Source: Flavobacterium supellecticarium
GTDB lineage: Bacteria > Bacteroidota > Bacteroidia > Flavobacteriales > Flavobacteriaceae
DNA: 64,000 nucleotides
Assembly (NCBI RefSeq): GCF_004801375.1
Contig: NZ_SSNZ01000002.1
Span: 620,001 to 684,000, forward strand
Direction of reading: 5' to 3'
Position numbers and translations under genes: made by a program. Below are positions 17,910 through 27,715 of the stretch, piece by piece. The notes beneath the pieces were generated by a model that had not been told where the DNA came from, ran no database searches, and saw nothing but the letters and a program-made list of their open reading frames with translations. The stretch's first letter is position 1, and each line of letters starts with the position of its first letter.

Positions 17910-20340
17910 TATAATATTATTTACATGGATCAGTTGGAGCTGTTTTTCACAATACAATATCCATGGAAAAATAATAAATGCTAATAATGAAGCTCCGGTT
18001 GTTTTGGCTGAAATCTTAAAAGTAGATGATGGTATCCGGGTCCAATCCGACGAAAACGGGGAATTTACTTTTTCGAATCTAATGCCCGGTCAATATCATT
18101 TGATTTTTTTGTCCGATAATTTTCATCTGAAAGAACAAAAAATAAATGTAAAGGATCAGGATATCAGTGTGTTGGTGGTATTGAAGCCAATGGAAATCCA
18201 ACTCAGTGAAGTTTTAATTCAAAAAAGGAGAAAGGAAGTTTTTGCAATGTCACGATTGCGGGATGTTGACGGAATGGGAATCTATGCCGGTAAAAAATCA
18301 GAAGTGGTTATTGTTGATGTACAAATGGGAAATAAGGCTGTAAATCTAGCCCGACAAGTGTTTTCACAGGTCGTAGGATTGAATATTTATGAAAGTGATG
18401 CCGGTGGTTTACAACTTAACATTGGGGGAAGAGGCCTGGATCCGAATCGATCGGCACATTTTAATATCCGTCAAAACGATTACGATAGTAGTGCCGATAT
18501 TTTAGGCTATCCGGAAAGTTATTATACACCGCCGGCCGAAGGATTAGACCGGATACAGATCGTAAGAGGCGCCGCATCCTTACAATACGGAACGCAGTTT
18601 GGCGGATTGATTAATTTTAAAATTAAAGCTCCGGATCAACATAAAAAACTCCGGTTGACGAACAGACAAACCATAGGGAACCATAATTTATTTACCAGCT
18701 TTACCGATTTAAGCGGAACGATAAAGAATTTTAGTTATTACACATTTTTAAATTATAAAAAGGGAGATGGTTTTCAGCTTAATTCTGATTTTGAATCTCA
18801 AAATTATTTTGGAAACTTTAATTATCGTATTACTCGTAAAACGAACTTAAGTTTTGACTACACTCATTTTCAGTATATAGCGCATCAGCCCGGAGGATTA
18901 ACAGATAAAATGTTTTATGAAGACGCTTTTCAAAGTAATCGGAAGCGAAATTGGTTTGCGGTTGATTGGAATCTTTTTTCATTTAGAATAAAACATCAGG
19001 CTACTCAAAAAACGGATATAAGCCTGAATGTATTCGGATTGTATGCCGGTCGGAAAGCATTAGGATTTCGTTCCAATCGTGTATTTCAGGAAGATCAGGA
19101 AGGAACCGTTCGTGATTTGATTACCGGAAAATTTGCCAATTGGGGTGCCGAAGCAAAAATAGTACACCGCTATCACTTTCTTGGTCATGAAAATGCCTTT
19201 GTGATAGGAGGAAAGTATTATCAGTCGAAAAACAATGCCCGACAAGGGCCGGGAAGTTCCGGAAGTGATGCCGATTTTAATTTTGCAACGGAAGAATTTC
19301 CGTATTATCAAAATCAATCCGATTACAGCTATCCAAATCTCAATTTAGCGTTGTTTGGAGAAAATATCATCCGTATCACGAATGCACTTTCGATAACACC
19401 CGGAATTCGTTGGGAATATATCAATACGCGGGCGAAAGGATATTATCGAAAAATAAACCGCGATAATGCCGGGAATGTCATTTTGAATAGACGCTATGAT
19501 GAAGATAACGATCTAAAACGTTCGTTTGTGCTGTTAGGAATCGGTTTGAGTTTTAAGCCGGTCAAAGCGATGGAAGCGTATCTGAATTGCTCACAAAATT
19601 ACCGCTCGGTTACGTTTAATGATATACGAATTACAGAACCATCCTACCAGATCGATGAGCACCTAAAGGATGAATATGGTTACACGTTTGATTTCGGAAT
19701 CCGGGGCCAATGGAAAAACAAGTTGACGTATGATATCAGTGCTTTTGGATTGGCCTACAAAGGGCGTTTGGGACAGATTATTAAAGAGACAGATGATTTT
19801 CGGATTATCCGCTTCCGAACCAATGTGGGGGATGCAATGCTATACGGATTTGAATTTTTCACTGATTTAAGTTTGCAAAAAATACTATTTAATCCGTTAA
19901 ATAACAATTACAAATGGAATGTATTTGCCAATCTGGCGCTTACAAAGTCAACGTATACGCATTCGAAACAACCGGGGATAACCGGAAATCAGGTAGAATT
20001 TGTTCCGATGATCAATTTAAAAACAGGGATAACGTCAGGCTATAAAAACCTGATAACAAGTGTACAGTTTACGTATCTAAGCGCGCAATACACCGATGCT
20101 ACGAATATAAAACAGGACAAAAGCGAAAATGTACGCGGAATCGAAGGTCAGGTTCCCGGTTATGCAATTACAGATTGGTCGTTATCCTATAAATTCGGTT
20201 CTCATTTTACATTGGAAACCGGAATTACGAATCTGATGAATACGATTTATTTTACCCGGAGAGCCTCCGGTTATCCTGGTCCGGGAATTATACCATCAGC
20301 ACCGAGAGCGGGCTATCTTACATTGCAATATCGGTTTTAG
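17890..20340 (+). CDS. TonB-dependent outer-membrane receptor
   Basis: About 816 residues. A signal peptide (RVKDFSIILFTWISWSCFSQ) precedes a carboxypeptidase-like beta-sandwich (NIHGKIINANNEAPVVLAEI). A plug domain (VNLARQVFSQVVGLNIYE, IQIVRGAASLQYGTQFGGLI) follows, then a 22-strand barrel ending in the aromatic LTLQYRF. It overlaps the HTTM gene by 20 bases, so the two are coupled. It resembles FecA-type receptors for iron chelates, which fits the imelysin neighbours. The ligand is not determinable. ATG 17890 is preferred over a TTG six bases upstream. Confidence 0.93.
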   Translation: MRVKDFSIILFTWISWSCFSQYNIHGKIINANNEAPVVLAEILKVDDGIRVQSDENGEFTFSNLMPGQYHLIFLSDNFHLKEQKINVKDQDISVLVVLKPMEIQLSEVLIQKRRKEVFAMSRLRDVDGMGIYAGKKSEVVIVDVQMGNKAVNLARQVFSQVVGLNIYESDAGGLQLNIGGRGLDPNRSAHFNIRQNDYDSSADILGYPESYYTPPAEGLDRIQIVRGAASLQYGTQFGGLINFKIKAPDQHKKLRLTNRQTIGNHNLFTSFTDLSGTIKNFSYYTFLNYKKGDGFQLNSDFESQNYFGNFNYRITRKTNLSFDYTHFQYIAHQPGGLTDKMFYEDAFQSNRKRNWFAVDWNLFSFRIKHQATQKTDISLNVFGLYAGRKALGFRSNRVFQEDQEGTVRDLITGKFANWGAEAKIVHRYHFLGHENAFVIGGKYYQSKNNARQGPGSSGSDADFNFATEEFPYYQNQSDYSYPNLNLALFGENIIRITNALSITPGIRWEYINTRAKGYYRKINRDNAGNVILNRRYDEDNDLKRSFVLLGIGLSFKPVKAMEAYLNCSQNYRSVTFNDIRITEPSYQIDEHLKDEYGYTFDFGIRGQWKNKLTYDISAFGLAYKGRLGQIIKETDDFRIIRFRTNVGDAMLYGFEFFTDLSLQKILFNPLNNNYKWNVFANLALTKSTYTHSKQPGITGNQVEFVPMINLKTGITSGYKNLITSVQFTYLSAQYTDATNIKQDKSENVRGIEGQVPGYAITDWSLSYKFGSHFTLETGITNLMNTIYFTRRASGYPGPGIIPSAPRAGYLTLQYRF

Positions 20341-20707
20341 TCGAACAGAAAAAGTGAACCCATGTTGTTGAAACTATAATAAAAAGGAATCCTGTTTTTT
20401 CTTTCGTATGGCCGGTTTTGGCACTTTCTTTAAAAATGTAGAATTTCGCCAGATGGATAACTGTTGTTTTACCGTTATCTTCGTCCCTATATAGACTAGT
20501 AACGGCTAATTCTTTTTTACCGAATAACCGATCATACAGGAGTATTGTAAATGTTTTTTGACTGGGAGGTTTTTGGGTAATCGTAAAGACCTGAAATTCT
20601 GAATTCTTAATTTTTTCAAAGGTTCTAAGTGTGTCAATCGGACTTCCCGGTAGTTTAGGGAATAGAAAAGCATACGAATAAAGCGGTTGTATCGTTAAAT
20701 AAGCCAC
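20318..20707 (-). CDS. Doubtful hypothetical protein with GTG start
   Basis: A 129-residue minus-strand frame begins at GTG 20707 and overlaps the last 23 bases of the TonB receptor gene. Codon use looks fairly natural (GKKELAVTSLYRDEDNGKTT), but there is no ATG, no convincing ribosome binding site and no family I recognise. The frame is also open upstream of the GTG. It could be the 3' part of a decayed gene or a chance opening between convergent regions. Confidence 0.3.
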   Translation of the reverse strand: MAYLTIQPLYSYAFLFPKLPGSPIDTLRTFEKIKNSEFQVFTITQKPPSQKTFTILLYDRLFGKKELAVTSLYRDEDNGKTTVIHLAKFYIFKESAKTGHTKEKTGFLFIIVSTTWVHFFCSTKTDIAM

Positions 20708-20796
20708 AACAGGACAATTTATAATAATGTTAAAGTTTTTCCCGCGGATGGAATAAATGTGTTATATTTGCATGCAATTCAACTACAAATTGCAAC
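20341..20796. other. 456-base gap between the receptor and guaB
   Basis: Apart from the doubtful minus-strand frame described separately and the guaB promoter at its right end, nothing recognisable lies here: no clear hairpin terminator for the receptor operon and no known RNA element. Confidence 0.5.
20763..20770 (+). promoter_or_regulatory. -7 element of the guaB promoter
   Basis: TATATTTG matches TAnnTTTG and lies 26 bases before the guaB ATG. No clear -33 TTG is seen at the right distance. Confidence 0.55.
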
Positions 20797-22269
20797 ATGA
20801 AAGCACACACAGCTAAAATCATCGGGGAAGGACTAACCTATGATGATGTTCTACTCGTTCCCAATTATTCAGAAGTACTTCCCAGAGAAGTAAGTATCAA
20901 AACGAAATTTTCAAAAAATATAACACTAAACGTACCGGTTGTTTCGGCTGCTATGGATACGGTTACAGAAAGTGCTATGGCTATTGCAATGGCACAGGAA
21001 GGTGGTATTGGTGTATTGCATAAAAACATGACAATCGAGCAGCAGGCTGCCGAAGTACGAAAAGTAAAAAGAGCCGAATCCGGGATGATTATCGATCCGG
21101 TTACGTTACCGCTTACGGCGACTGTGGGTGATGCTAAACTGGCGATGCGCGAATTCAGTATCGGAGGAATCCCTGTAGTAGATGAAAATCAGATTTTAAA
21201 AGGGATAGTTACCAATCGGGATTTGCGTTTTGAGAAAGACAATACCCGTTCTATTATCGAAGTAATGACTTCTGAGAATCTGGTAACAGCTGGAGAAGGA
21301 ACAACTTTAGCTACTGCCGAAGCAATTTTACAACAAAATAAGATTGAAAAACTACCGGTAGTCAATCAGGAAAACAAACTAGTTGGATTGATCACTTTTA
21401 GAGATATTACCAAGTTAACACAAAAACCAAACGCAAACAAAGATAAATTCGGACGTTTACGTGTTGCAGCAGCTTTAGGAGTAACAAATGATGCAGTTGA
21501 AAGAGCAACGGCTTTGGTAAACGCCGGTGTAGACGCTGTGATTATTGATACAGCGCACGGACATACCAAAGGTGTAGTTGGTGTTTTAAAACAAGTAAAA
21601 GAAAAATTCCCACAACTGGACGTAGTAGTGGGGAATATTGCAACACCGGAAGCGGCTTTATATTTAGCGGAGAATGGTGCCGATGCTGTTAAAGTAGGAA
21701 TCGGACCGGGATCGATCTGTACCACCCGAGTGGTTGCCGGAGTAGGATTTCCGCAGTTTTCGGCCGTATTGGAAGTAGCTGCCGCTTTACGGGGAACCGG
21801 AGTTCCGGTTATTGCCGATGGAGGAATCCGTTATACCGGTGATATTCCGAAAGCGATAGCAGCCGGAGCCGATTGTGTGATGTTAGGATCGCTATTAGCA
21901 GGAACCAAAGAATCGCCGGGTGAAACCATCATTTTCGAAGGAAGAAAATTCAAATCCTACCGTGGAATGGGATCGGTAGAAGCGATGAAAGAAGGGTCTA
22001 AGGACCGTTATTTCCAGGATGTGGAAGACGACGTAAAAAAACTGGTTCCGGAAGGAATTGTAGGACGTGTACCGTACAAAGGAGAGTTAAACGAAAGTAT
22101 GCTGCAATTTGTTGGCGGGCTACGTGCCGGAATGGGATATTGTGGAGCAAAAGATATTCAGACGCTACAGGAAACGGGACGATTTGTTCGTATCACGGCC
22201 AGTGGAATCGGAGAAAGCCATCCGCACAACGTAACCATTACAAAAGAAGCGCCGAATTATTCGCGATAA
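20797..22269 (+). CDS. guaB: IMP dehydrogenase
   Basis: A 490-residue enzyme of normal bacterial length. It oxidises IMP to XMP with NAD, the committed step to GMP. The barrel opens with [17 protein letters not shown]. Two CBS domains fill about residues 95-205 ([20 protein letters not shown], then [11 protein letters not shown]). The catalytic loop is [15 protein letters not shown] with the active-site cysteine, followed by [19 protein letters not shown] and the flap [11 protein letters not shown]. It is a single-gene unit with its own promoter and terminator. Confidence 0.97.
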   Translation: MKAHTAKIIGEGLTYDDVLLVPNYSEVLPREVSIKTKFSKNITLNVPVVSAAMDTVTESAMAIAMAQEGGIGVLHKNMTIEQQAAEVRKVKRAESGMIIDPVTLPLTATVGDAKLAMREFSIGGIPVVDENQILKGIVTNRDLRFEKDNTRSIIEVMTSENLVTAGEGTTLATAEAILQQNKIEKLPVVNQENKLVGLITFRDITKLTQKPNANKDKFGRLRVAAALGVTNDAVERATALVNAGVDAVIIDTAHGHTKGVVGVLKQVKEKFPQLDVVVGNIATPEAALYLAENGADAVKVGIGPGSICTTRVVAGVGFPQFSAVLEVAAALRGTGVPVIADGGIRYTGDIPKAIAAGADCVMLGSLLAGTKESPGETIIFEGRKFKSYRGMGSVEAMKEGSKDRYFQDVEDDVKKLVPEGIVGRVPYKGELNESMLQFVGGLRAGMGYCGAKDIQTLQETGRFVRITASGIGESHPHNVTITKEAPNYSR

Positions 22270-22275
22270 AAATAT

Positions 22276-22306
22276 AAAACCTGATATGAAAATATCAGGT
22301 TTTTTT
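22276..22306 (+). terminator. Terminator after guaB
   Basis: Twelve-base arms (22276-22287 and 22292-22303) with a GAAA tetraloop and a T run, 7 bases past the guaB stop. Confidence 0.9.
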
Positions 22307-22344
22307 AGGTTTAAAACACACCTCAAAGGTTTGTAAAGTCTGTA

Positions 22345-22375
22345 GACCTGACAGGTTTCAAAAACCTGTCAGGTC
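22345..22375. repeat. Dispersed double palindrome, copy A
   Basis: Perfect 14-base arms (22345-22358 and 22362-22375) around a CAA spacer. Each arm is itself a palindrome around one central base (ACCTG-A-CAGGT). It lies between the convergent ends of guaB and the antiporter gene, past the guaB terminator. Three more copies occur in this window. Confidence 0.9.
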
Positions 22376-22389
22376 TTGTATTTAAAGTA

Positions 22390-24639
22390 TTATTGATTCT
22401 TAAAAGCGGCAGCCAATAGTTTTTTATCACCAACCAACCATAAGATATCATTTCGTTCTAAAATCAGGTGGGACTCCGGATTCAGGATACGTTCACCATT
22501 CCGTTCGATACCTACAACAAGACCACCGGTACGTTCCCGTAATTGCGATTCGCGAATTGATTTTCCGATAAACTCCTGATTGGTCAATTCGTATTGCTGT
22601 AGTACGATTTGTGCTTCGGTAACCGATTCCGGAACTTCAATCTCATTCTGATCCAGATAACCTTTAAAATTCTGAACCTGGTCGTCTGTTCCGATCACAC
22701 AAATTTCATCACCCGGAAACAACCGCTCGTTACGCGTAGGGATGTTGATCATGATTTCACCACGCTTGATGAAGGCGATATTTACCCCCATTTTTTCACG
22801 CACTTTCAGATCCTGAAGTTTCTTTCCGGCAAGGTTGGACTCTTTAGCAATTTCAAAATTAGCCATGTGTCCGTCCCAGGGGGTTAAATCATCCCGGGTT
22901 TTCTGAGCGCGTGCAATTTCACGATCGTTGAAATTTTTAAGAAAGTGCTTTTCAATTTTATCGTACTGGGCATGCAATTTTTTAGGAAAGATGATATAGG
23001 AAATGATCACGAGGATCAACGCAATAAAAGCGACAATCGGTGAAAAGAAATTATTCAGAAGGAATCCCACAAAGAACAGCGCAAGGCCAATTCGAACGAG
23101 AATCAACATGGTTAAAGGACCGCGGTATTTGCGTTCTTTCCGGAGTTCTTCCATGGCACTTTCGGCGACTCTTCGCAGCGATAACGCCCATAAAAACGGA
23201 GCGATGATCACTAAGGTTATCAATGCGGCTACGGCATTTCCGAATTTAGAATCGATTACCAAAGGTGAAATATAAAGATCGGCCAACAGGATAATCGCAA
23301 TAATAATAACCGAACTGATCACAACCTGTGTCATCGTAGCACGCAATACGACCTGCCAGTTACTGGTTGCTTTAATCGACTGGGAATTGGTACTGTAATT
23401 ATCGATAGCGGTAAGCCATTTTTTTGGTAATACTTTTTCAAGTTTCTCATAAAACGGCATTGACATTTTGATCATAAAAGGTGTTGTAAACGTGGTCACA
23501 GCCGAAACGGCTACCACAATCGGATACAGGAAATCACTCGTTACTTTTAGCGACATCCCTAAGGTGGCGATAATAAAAGAGAATTCCCCGATTTGCGCCA
23601 GACTCATACCCGCCTGAACGGATTGTTTTAAGGGCTGACCGGATACCAATGCTCCGGCGGCAGTACTCACGGTTTTTCCTAAGATGGTAATCAAAGTGAT
23701 CAATAAAACAGGAATGGCATATTCTACCAAGGTGTCTGGATTGATCAACATTCCGACAGATACGAAGAATACCGCTCCGAAAAGGTCTTTTACCGGTTTG
23801 ATAAGGTGTTCGATTTTTTCGGCCTGAGTGGTTTCCGCTATAATAGATCCCATGATAAAAGCACCTAAAGCAGGGGAGAAACCGGCATTAGTCGCCAGGA
23901 TAACCATCATCAAACATAGGGCTAATGAGATGATCAATAAAGTTTCTTCATTTAATAAGGTCTTGGCTTTTTTCAGTAAGGTCGGAATAAAGAAAATACC
24001 ACCCACAAACCAAAGAATCAGGAAGAATAAGAGTTTTAAAACGGATTCGAATAACTCGGCTCCGGAAAATTGCTGACTTACTGATATAGTCGAAAGCAAT
24101 ACCATCAGTAAGATGGCAACAATATCTTCAACAATTAAAGCACCGAAAACGATTCCGGCATATTTTTTTCCTTTGACATTTAATTCATCAAATGCACGGA
24201 GAATAATCGTGGTAGAGGACATGGAGAGTATGGCACCGAGGAAAATACTGTCCATTTGCGACCAACCCATCCATTGTCCGGACATATATCCGATAAATAG
24301 CATCGAGATAATCTGGATAATAGCGGTAATGGAGGCGGTTCCGCCGACTTTCATCAGTTTTTTAAAACTGAACTCCAATCCGAGGCTAAATAAAAGGAAT
24401 ATCACCCCGATTTCGGCCCAGACTTCAACACTTTTGCTATCGGTGACCGAGGGGAAAAAGTCAAAATTATTTCCGGCAAGAAAACCGGCAACCAAATAGC
24501 CTAAAACCAGCGGTTGTTTGATTTTTTTAAACAACAGTACGGCTACTCCGGCTGTCATTAGGATTAATCCTAAATCACTGATTAACGGATATAAATGGTG
24601 AGAGGTTTCGGCTACGGTTTCAGCTGTTGATAATGGCAT
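22390..24639 (-). CDS. CPA2-family cation/proton antiporter with RCK_C domains
   Basis: A 749-residue membrane protein. About 12-13 membrane segments fill the first ~400 residues, including GYLVAGFLAGNNFDFFPS, FSLGLEFSFKKLMKVGG and FVSVGMLINPDTLVEYAIP of the Na+/H+ exchanger family. A second hydrophobic region follows at 430-560. The cytoplasmic C terminus has two RCK_C (TrkA-C) modules (from about 590 and 675: GVNIAFIKRGEIMINIP and GGLVVGIERNGERILNP). There is no NAD-binding RCK_N domain. Likely role is K+ or Na+ efflux in exchange for protons. Confidence 0.88.
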   Translation of the reverse strand: MPLSTAETVAETSHHLYPLISDLGLILMTAGVAVLLFKKIKQPLVLGYLVAGFLAGNNFDFFPSVTDSKSVEVWAEIGVIFLLFSLGLEFSFKKLMKVGGTASITAIIQIISMLFIGYMSGQWMGWSQMDSIFLGAILSMSSTTIILRAFDELNVKGKKYAGIVFGALIVEDIVAILLMVLLSTISVSQQFSGAELFESVLKLLFFLILWFVGGIFFIPTLLKKAKTLLNEETLLIISLALCLMMVILATNAGFSPALGAFIMGSIIAETTQAEKIEHLIKPVKDLFGAVFFVSVGMLINPDTLVEYAIPVLLITLITILGKTVSTAAGALVSGQPLKQSVQAGMSLAQIGEFSFIIATLGMSLKVTSDFLYPIVVAVSAVTTFTTPFMIKMSMPFYEKLEKVLPKKWLTAIDNYSTNSQSIKATSNWQVVLRATMTQVVISSVIIIAIILLADLYISPLVIDSKFGNAVAALITLVIIAPFLWALSLRRVAESAMEELRKERKYRGPLTMLILVRIGLALFFVGFLLNNFFSPIVAFIALILVIISYIIFPKKLHAQYDKIEKHFLKNFNDREIARAQKTRDDLTPWDGHMANFEIAKESNLAGKKLQDLKVREKMGVNIAFIKRGEIMINIPTRNERLFPGDEICVIGTDDQVQNFKGYLDQNEIEVPESVTEAQIVLQQYELTNQEFIGKSIRESQLRERTGGLVVGIERNGERILNPESHLILERNDILWLVGDKKLLAAAFKNQ

Positions 24640-24747
24640 ATATTTTTTGTTTTTTAGGATTTGTGTAAGTTATAAAATAATGCGTATTTATAAAAGCTAC
24701 AGGGCTTATTATGCCGTTATTTTAAGATAAATTTATCATAAATAGCA

Positions 24748-24783
24748 ATAAAAAATCCCGATAGTTATAGCCATCGGGATTTT
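24748..24783 (-). terminator. Terminator after purB
   Basis: Eleven-base arms (24752-24762 and 24773-24783) with a 10-base loop. On the minus strand the stem is followed by a T run, 20 bases past the purB stop. Confidence 0.85.
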
Positions 24784-24803
24784 AGAATATTTTTTAAAAA
24801 GAG

Positions 24804-26147
24804 TTATATTCCGAGGTAATTGCTCGGTGTAATTTGTAAAAGTTCTGCTTTTATCGCATCCGATACATTTAAAGTCGCGATAAAATTATGGATTGCCTCT
24901 TTGTTGATCACTGTATTGGTACGGGTCAAATCTTTTAACGCTTCATACGGATTCGGGTAGGCCTCACGTCTTAAAATCGTTTGAATGGCTTCGGCTACTA
25001 CCGCCCAGTTTTTTTCCAGATCTTCTTCGAATTTTTCAGCGTTTAAAAGTAATTTGTTTAGTCCTTTTAAAGTCGCTTCAAAACCGATAATCGTATGTCC
25101 GATTGGTACGCCAACATTACGCAACACGGTACTGTCGGTTAAATCGCGTTGCAAACGGGATACCGGTAATTTGGCTGCCAAATGTTCGAAAATGGCATTG
25201 GCAATTCCCAGATTTCCTTCCGAATTTTCAAAATCAATCGGGTTTACTTTATGTGGCATCGCCGAGGAACCAATTTCTCCGGCTTTGATTTTTTGTTTGA
25301 AATACTCCATCGAAACATATGTCCAGATATCGCGATCCAAATCGATCAAAATGGTATTGATACGCTTTAAAGCGTCGAAAAAAGCGGCAAAATGATCGTA
25401 ATGCTCAATTTGTGTCGTTGGAAAAGAATGGTGTAGTCCTAGTGTAGCTTCTACGAAATCGTTTCCGAATTTTCGCCAGTCAACTTTTGGATAGGCTACA
25501 AAATGGGCGTTGTAATTACCGGTGGCACCACCAAATTTGGCGGCAAACGGTACGTTAAATAACAAACGCATTTGTTCTTCCAAACGTTCTACAAACACAG
25601 CGATTTCTTTACCCAAACGGGTAGGGGAAGCCGGTTGTCCGTGCGTGCGGGCCAACATCGGAACGTCTTTCCATTCCTGGCTTAATTCTTTAAGTTTGGC
25701 CACTACGCTTATTAACGACGGCAGGTATACTTTTTCAAAAGCGTGCTTGGTCGAAAGCGGAATCGCAGTGTTATTGATATCCTGAGAAGTCAATCCGAAG
25801 TGGATAAACTCTTTGTAGGCTTGCAGTCCCAATTTGTCGAAAGCAGCTTTAATAAAGTATTCAACCGCTTTTACATCGTGATTGGTGGTCTTTTCAGTTT
25901 CTTTGATCCAAAGTGCATCTTCTGTCGTAAAATTCTCGTATATTTTTCGCAAATCAGCGAACAGGTTTTTATCCACTCCGGCCAATTGCGGTAAAGGCAA
26001 TTCACAAAGGGCGATAAAATATTCGATTTCTACCAGTACACGGTATTTGATCAAAGCTTCTTCAGAAAAATATTCGGAAAGGGAAACGGTTTTGTTTCTA
26101 TACCGACCATCGATAGGCGATATAGCACTAAGTTCAGTTAAATGCAT
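24804..26147 (-). CDS. purB: Adenylosuccinate lyase
   Basis: A 447-residue member of the fumarase/aspartase superfamily. It releases fumarate from SAICAR and adenylosuccinate in purine synthesis. The signature loop GSSAMPHKVNPIDFENSEGN is present, with ARTHGQPASPTRLGKEIAVF and FGLTSQDINNTAIPL earlier. The opening LSAISPIDGRYRNKT is typical of the E. coli-type enzyme. It is a single gene with promoter and terminator of its own. Confidence 0.96.
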   Translation of the reverse strand: MHLTELSAISPIDGRYRNKTVSLSEYFSEEALIKYRVLVEIEYFIALCELPLPQLAGVDKNLFADLRKIYENFTTEDALWIKETEKTTNHDVKAVEYFIKAAFDKLGLQAYKEFIHFGLTSQDINNTAIPLSTKHAFEKVYLPSLISVVAKLKELSQEWKDVPMLARTHGQPASPTRLGKEIAVFVERLEEQMRLLFNVPFAAKFGGATGNYNAHFVAYPKVDWRKFGNDFVEATLGLHHSFPTTQIEHYDHFAAFFDALKRINTILIDLDRDIWTYVSMEYFKQKIKAGEIGSSAMPHKVNPIDFENSEGNLGIANAIFEHLAAKLPVSRLQRDLTDSTVLRNVGVPIGHTIIGFEATLKGLNKLLLNAEKFEEDLEKNWAVVAEAIQTILRREAYPNPYEALKDLTRTNTVINKEAIHNFIATLNVSDAIKAELLQITPSNYLGI

Positions 26148-26175
26148 TTGTTGTTGTGTTATTTTCTAATAATCG

Positions 26176-26183
26176 CAAAGATA
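26176..26183 (-). promoter_or_regulatory. -7 element of the purB promoter
   Basis: The minus strand reads TATCTTTG, matching TAnnTTTG, 28 bases before the purB start. No -33 box at the right distance was found. Confidence 0.4.
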
Positions 26184-26214
26184 AGGTTTTACCGAAACTT
26201 CTGGAAATACAATT

Positions 26215-26922
26215 TTAAATCTTTTCCGGCTGAGTGCTAAGCTCCTGTCGCAGTACTTCTATTCCTTCTGAAGCGGACAAGGCTATAGCTTTAAACGGAT
26301 TGTTTACATTGTAAATTTGTGCTGGTTTAGGATCGATATAGTACACCGGGGTTGTTAGTTGGGTATAACCGATTAATCCGGCGGCCGGATAAACCTGTAA
26401 CGAGGTTCCGATGATCAAAAAGATGTCGGCTTTCTGAACAAGTGCTATGGCTTCATCCATTGCGGGTACCGCTTCTCCGAACCAAACGATATGTGGTCGT
26501 AATTGGTGTCCGTTGCTGTCGTTGTCGCCAATATGAAGATCGGTTTTCCAATCCAGAATATAATCGGGATCCATAGTGCTGCGTACTTTGAGTAGTTCGC
26601 CGTGTAGATGTAAAACCTTACTACTGCCAGCTCTTTCGTGTAGGTCGTCTACATTTTGAGTGATTATGTATAGGTCGAATTCGGCTTCCATTTCGGCCAG
26701 AATCCGGTGCGCGTTGTTGGGTTGTACTTCAAAAAGTTGTGTTCTTCTTTTGTTGTAAAAGTCCAACACCAACGCTTTATTTTTGTTCCATCCTTCCGGA
26801 CTGGCAACCTCTTCAATAGGGTGCCCTTCCCATAGCCCACCGGCATCGCGGAAGGTCTTTATACCGCTTTCCGCGCTGATTCCGGCTCCGGAAAGAACGA
26901 CTAATTTTTTCTTTGTGATCAT
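26215..26922 (-). CDS. cobB: Sir2-family NAD-dependent deacylase lacking zinc cysteines
   Basis: A 235-residue sirtuin. The NAD site is VLSGAGISAESGIKTFRDAG, with TQNVDDLHERAG and the catalytic histidine in LHLHGE (H107). Tyr56 and Arg59 in DFYNKRR match the Y-x-x-R acyl-pocket pair of SIRT5/CobB desuccinylases. The protein contains no cysteine at all, so the usual four-cysteine zinc site between HGEL and WFGEAVP is absent. It probably removes acyl groups from protein lysines in the cytoplasm. It is 7 bases downstream of the anti-sigma gene and so may share its transcript. Confidence 0.88.
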   Translation of the reverse strand: MITKKKLVVLSGAGISAESGIKTFRDAGGLWEGHPIEEVASPEGWNKNKALVLDFYNKRRTQLFEVQPNNAHRILAEMEAEFDLYIITQNVDDLHERAGSSKVLHLHGELLKVRSTMDPDYILDWKTDLHIGDNDSNGHQLRPHIVWFGEAVPAMDEAIALVQKADIFLIIGTSLQVYPAAGLIGYTQLTTPVYYIDPKPAQIYNVNNPFKAIALSASEGIEVLRQELSTQPEKI

Positions 26923-26929
26923 TACTGGT

Positions 26930-27715
26930 TTATACTTTTCCTAAGGTATATAATTGCTCTAAAGTAGGCGCGGCACTACCACCGGCTGGTTCCAGTGTGA
27001 TACCAAACCCTTCGGCATCCATGGTATTGTCGACTTTAAATATTCTGGATTTTCCGATTTCTGTTTTTTCCAGTAGTCCGATACTTGTTGGTGTGAGTGG
27101 ATCCATTTTTAACGACCATACCTGATACACATATCCTTTAGGTGGTTCCGGTAGTCCTGCAGCATCTACATATACAGAATGGTCATTCTGATTCCAGTAT
27201 ATTTTGGCTTTGGCTTCCGGAGCGACCGTTTGACCGGCAAGGGCTACTACTTTATTGTTTTCATCTTTAAAGAGATTCAACAGGGTTTCGTTGTTTTTAT
27301 TTTGTTCTTCTAAGGTTACTACTGATTTTTGTAAATCCTGATTTTTTTCTCTGCTATCTTTAAGCAAAGTATCGTTTTGGTTCATCTGGAAATAGAGGAA
27401 GCCGGCTCCTAGCAATAATAGGAATGATGCTGCCCAACCCATATAAGCCGGCCAGTTGGATTTCGGTTTCAGGGTTACGACGCCCGATTCTCTTTCAAGT
27501 AACGCTTTTCGGATGGTATTGAAATTGTCCAGTGACAAATTCGGTGCAACACTATACGAAAGGTTAATGATAGCCTTTTCGATGCTTTCGATTTCTTGTT
27601 TTATTTCCGGATATTCATTGGCGTAAACCTGTACTTCTTCGTTTTCCGATTCGGACAGTTTTCCGAAAATGTACAGTTCCAAAACTCCGGATTCTATGTA
27701 TTCTCTAGTGTTCAT
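26930..27715 (-). CDS. RskA-family anti-sigma factor
   Basis: A 261-residue membrane protein. The N-terminal cytoplasmic part (YIESGVLELYIFGKLSESEN) resembles the sigma-binding end of RskA/anti-sigma-K factors. A single membrane segment (about residues 88-108, MGWAASFLLLLGAGFLYFQ) follows, then a coiled coil and a C-terminal RskA domain (PPKGYVYQVWSLKMDP, then EPAGGSAAPT). It directly follows the ECF sigma gene with a 1-base overlap of stop and start, which fits a sigma/anti-sigma pair that senses an envelope signal. Confidence 0.88.
   Translation of the reverse strand: MNTREYIESGVLELYIFGKLSESENEEVQVYANEYPEIKQEIESIEKAIINLSYSVAPNLSLDNFNTIRKALLERESGVVTLKPKSNWPAYMGWAASFLLLLGAGFLYFQMNQNDTLLKDSREKNQDLQKSVVTLEEQNKNNETLLNLFKDENNKVVALAGQTVAPEAKAKIYWNQNDHSVYVDAAGLPEPPKGYVYQVWSLKMDPLTPTSIGLLEKTEIGKSRIFKVDNTMDAEGFGITLEPAGGSAAPTLEQLYTLGKV

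Noticed and set aside
20341..20796. Purine riboswitch before guaB
   Set aside because: No conserved three-way junction or loop motifs could be found in the gap; only a plain promoter is visible.
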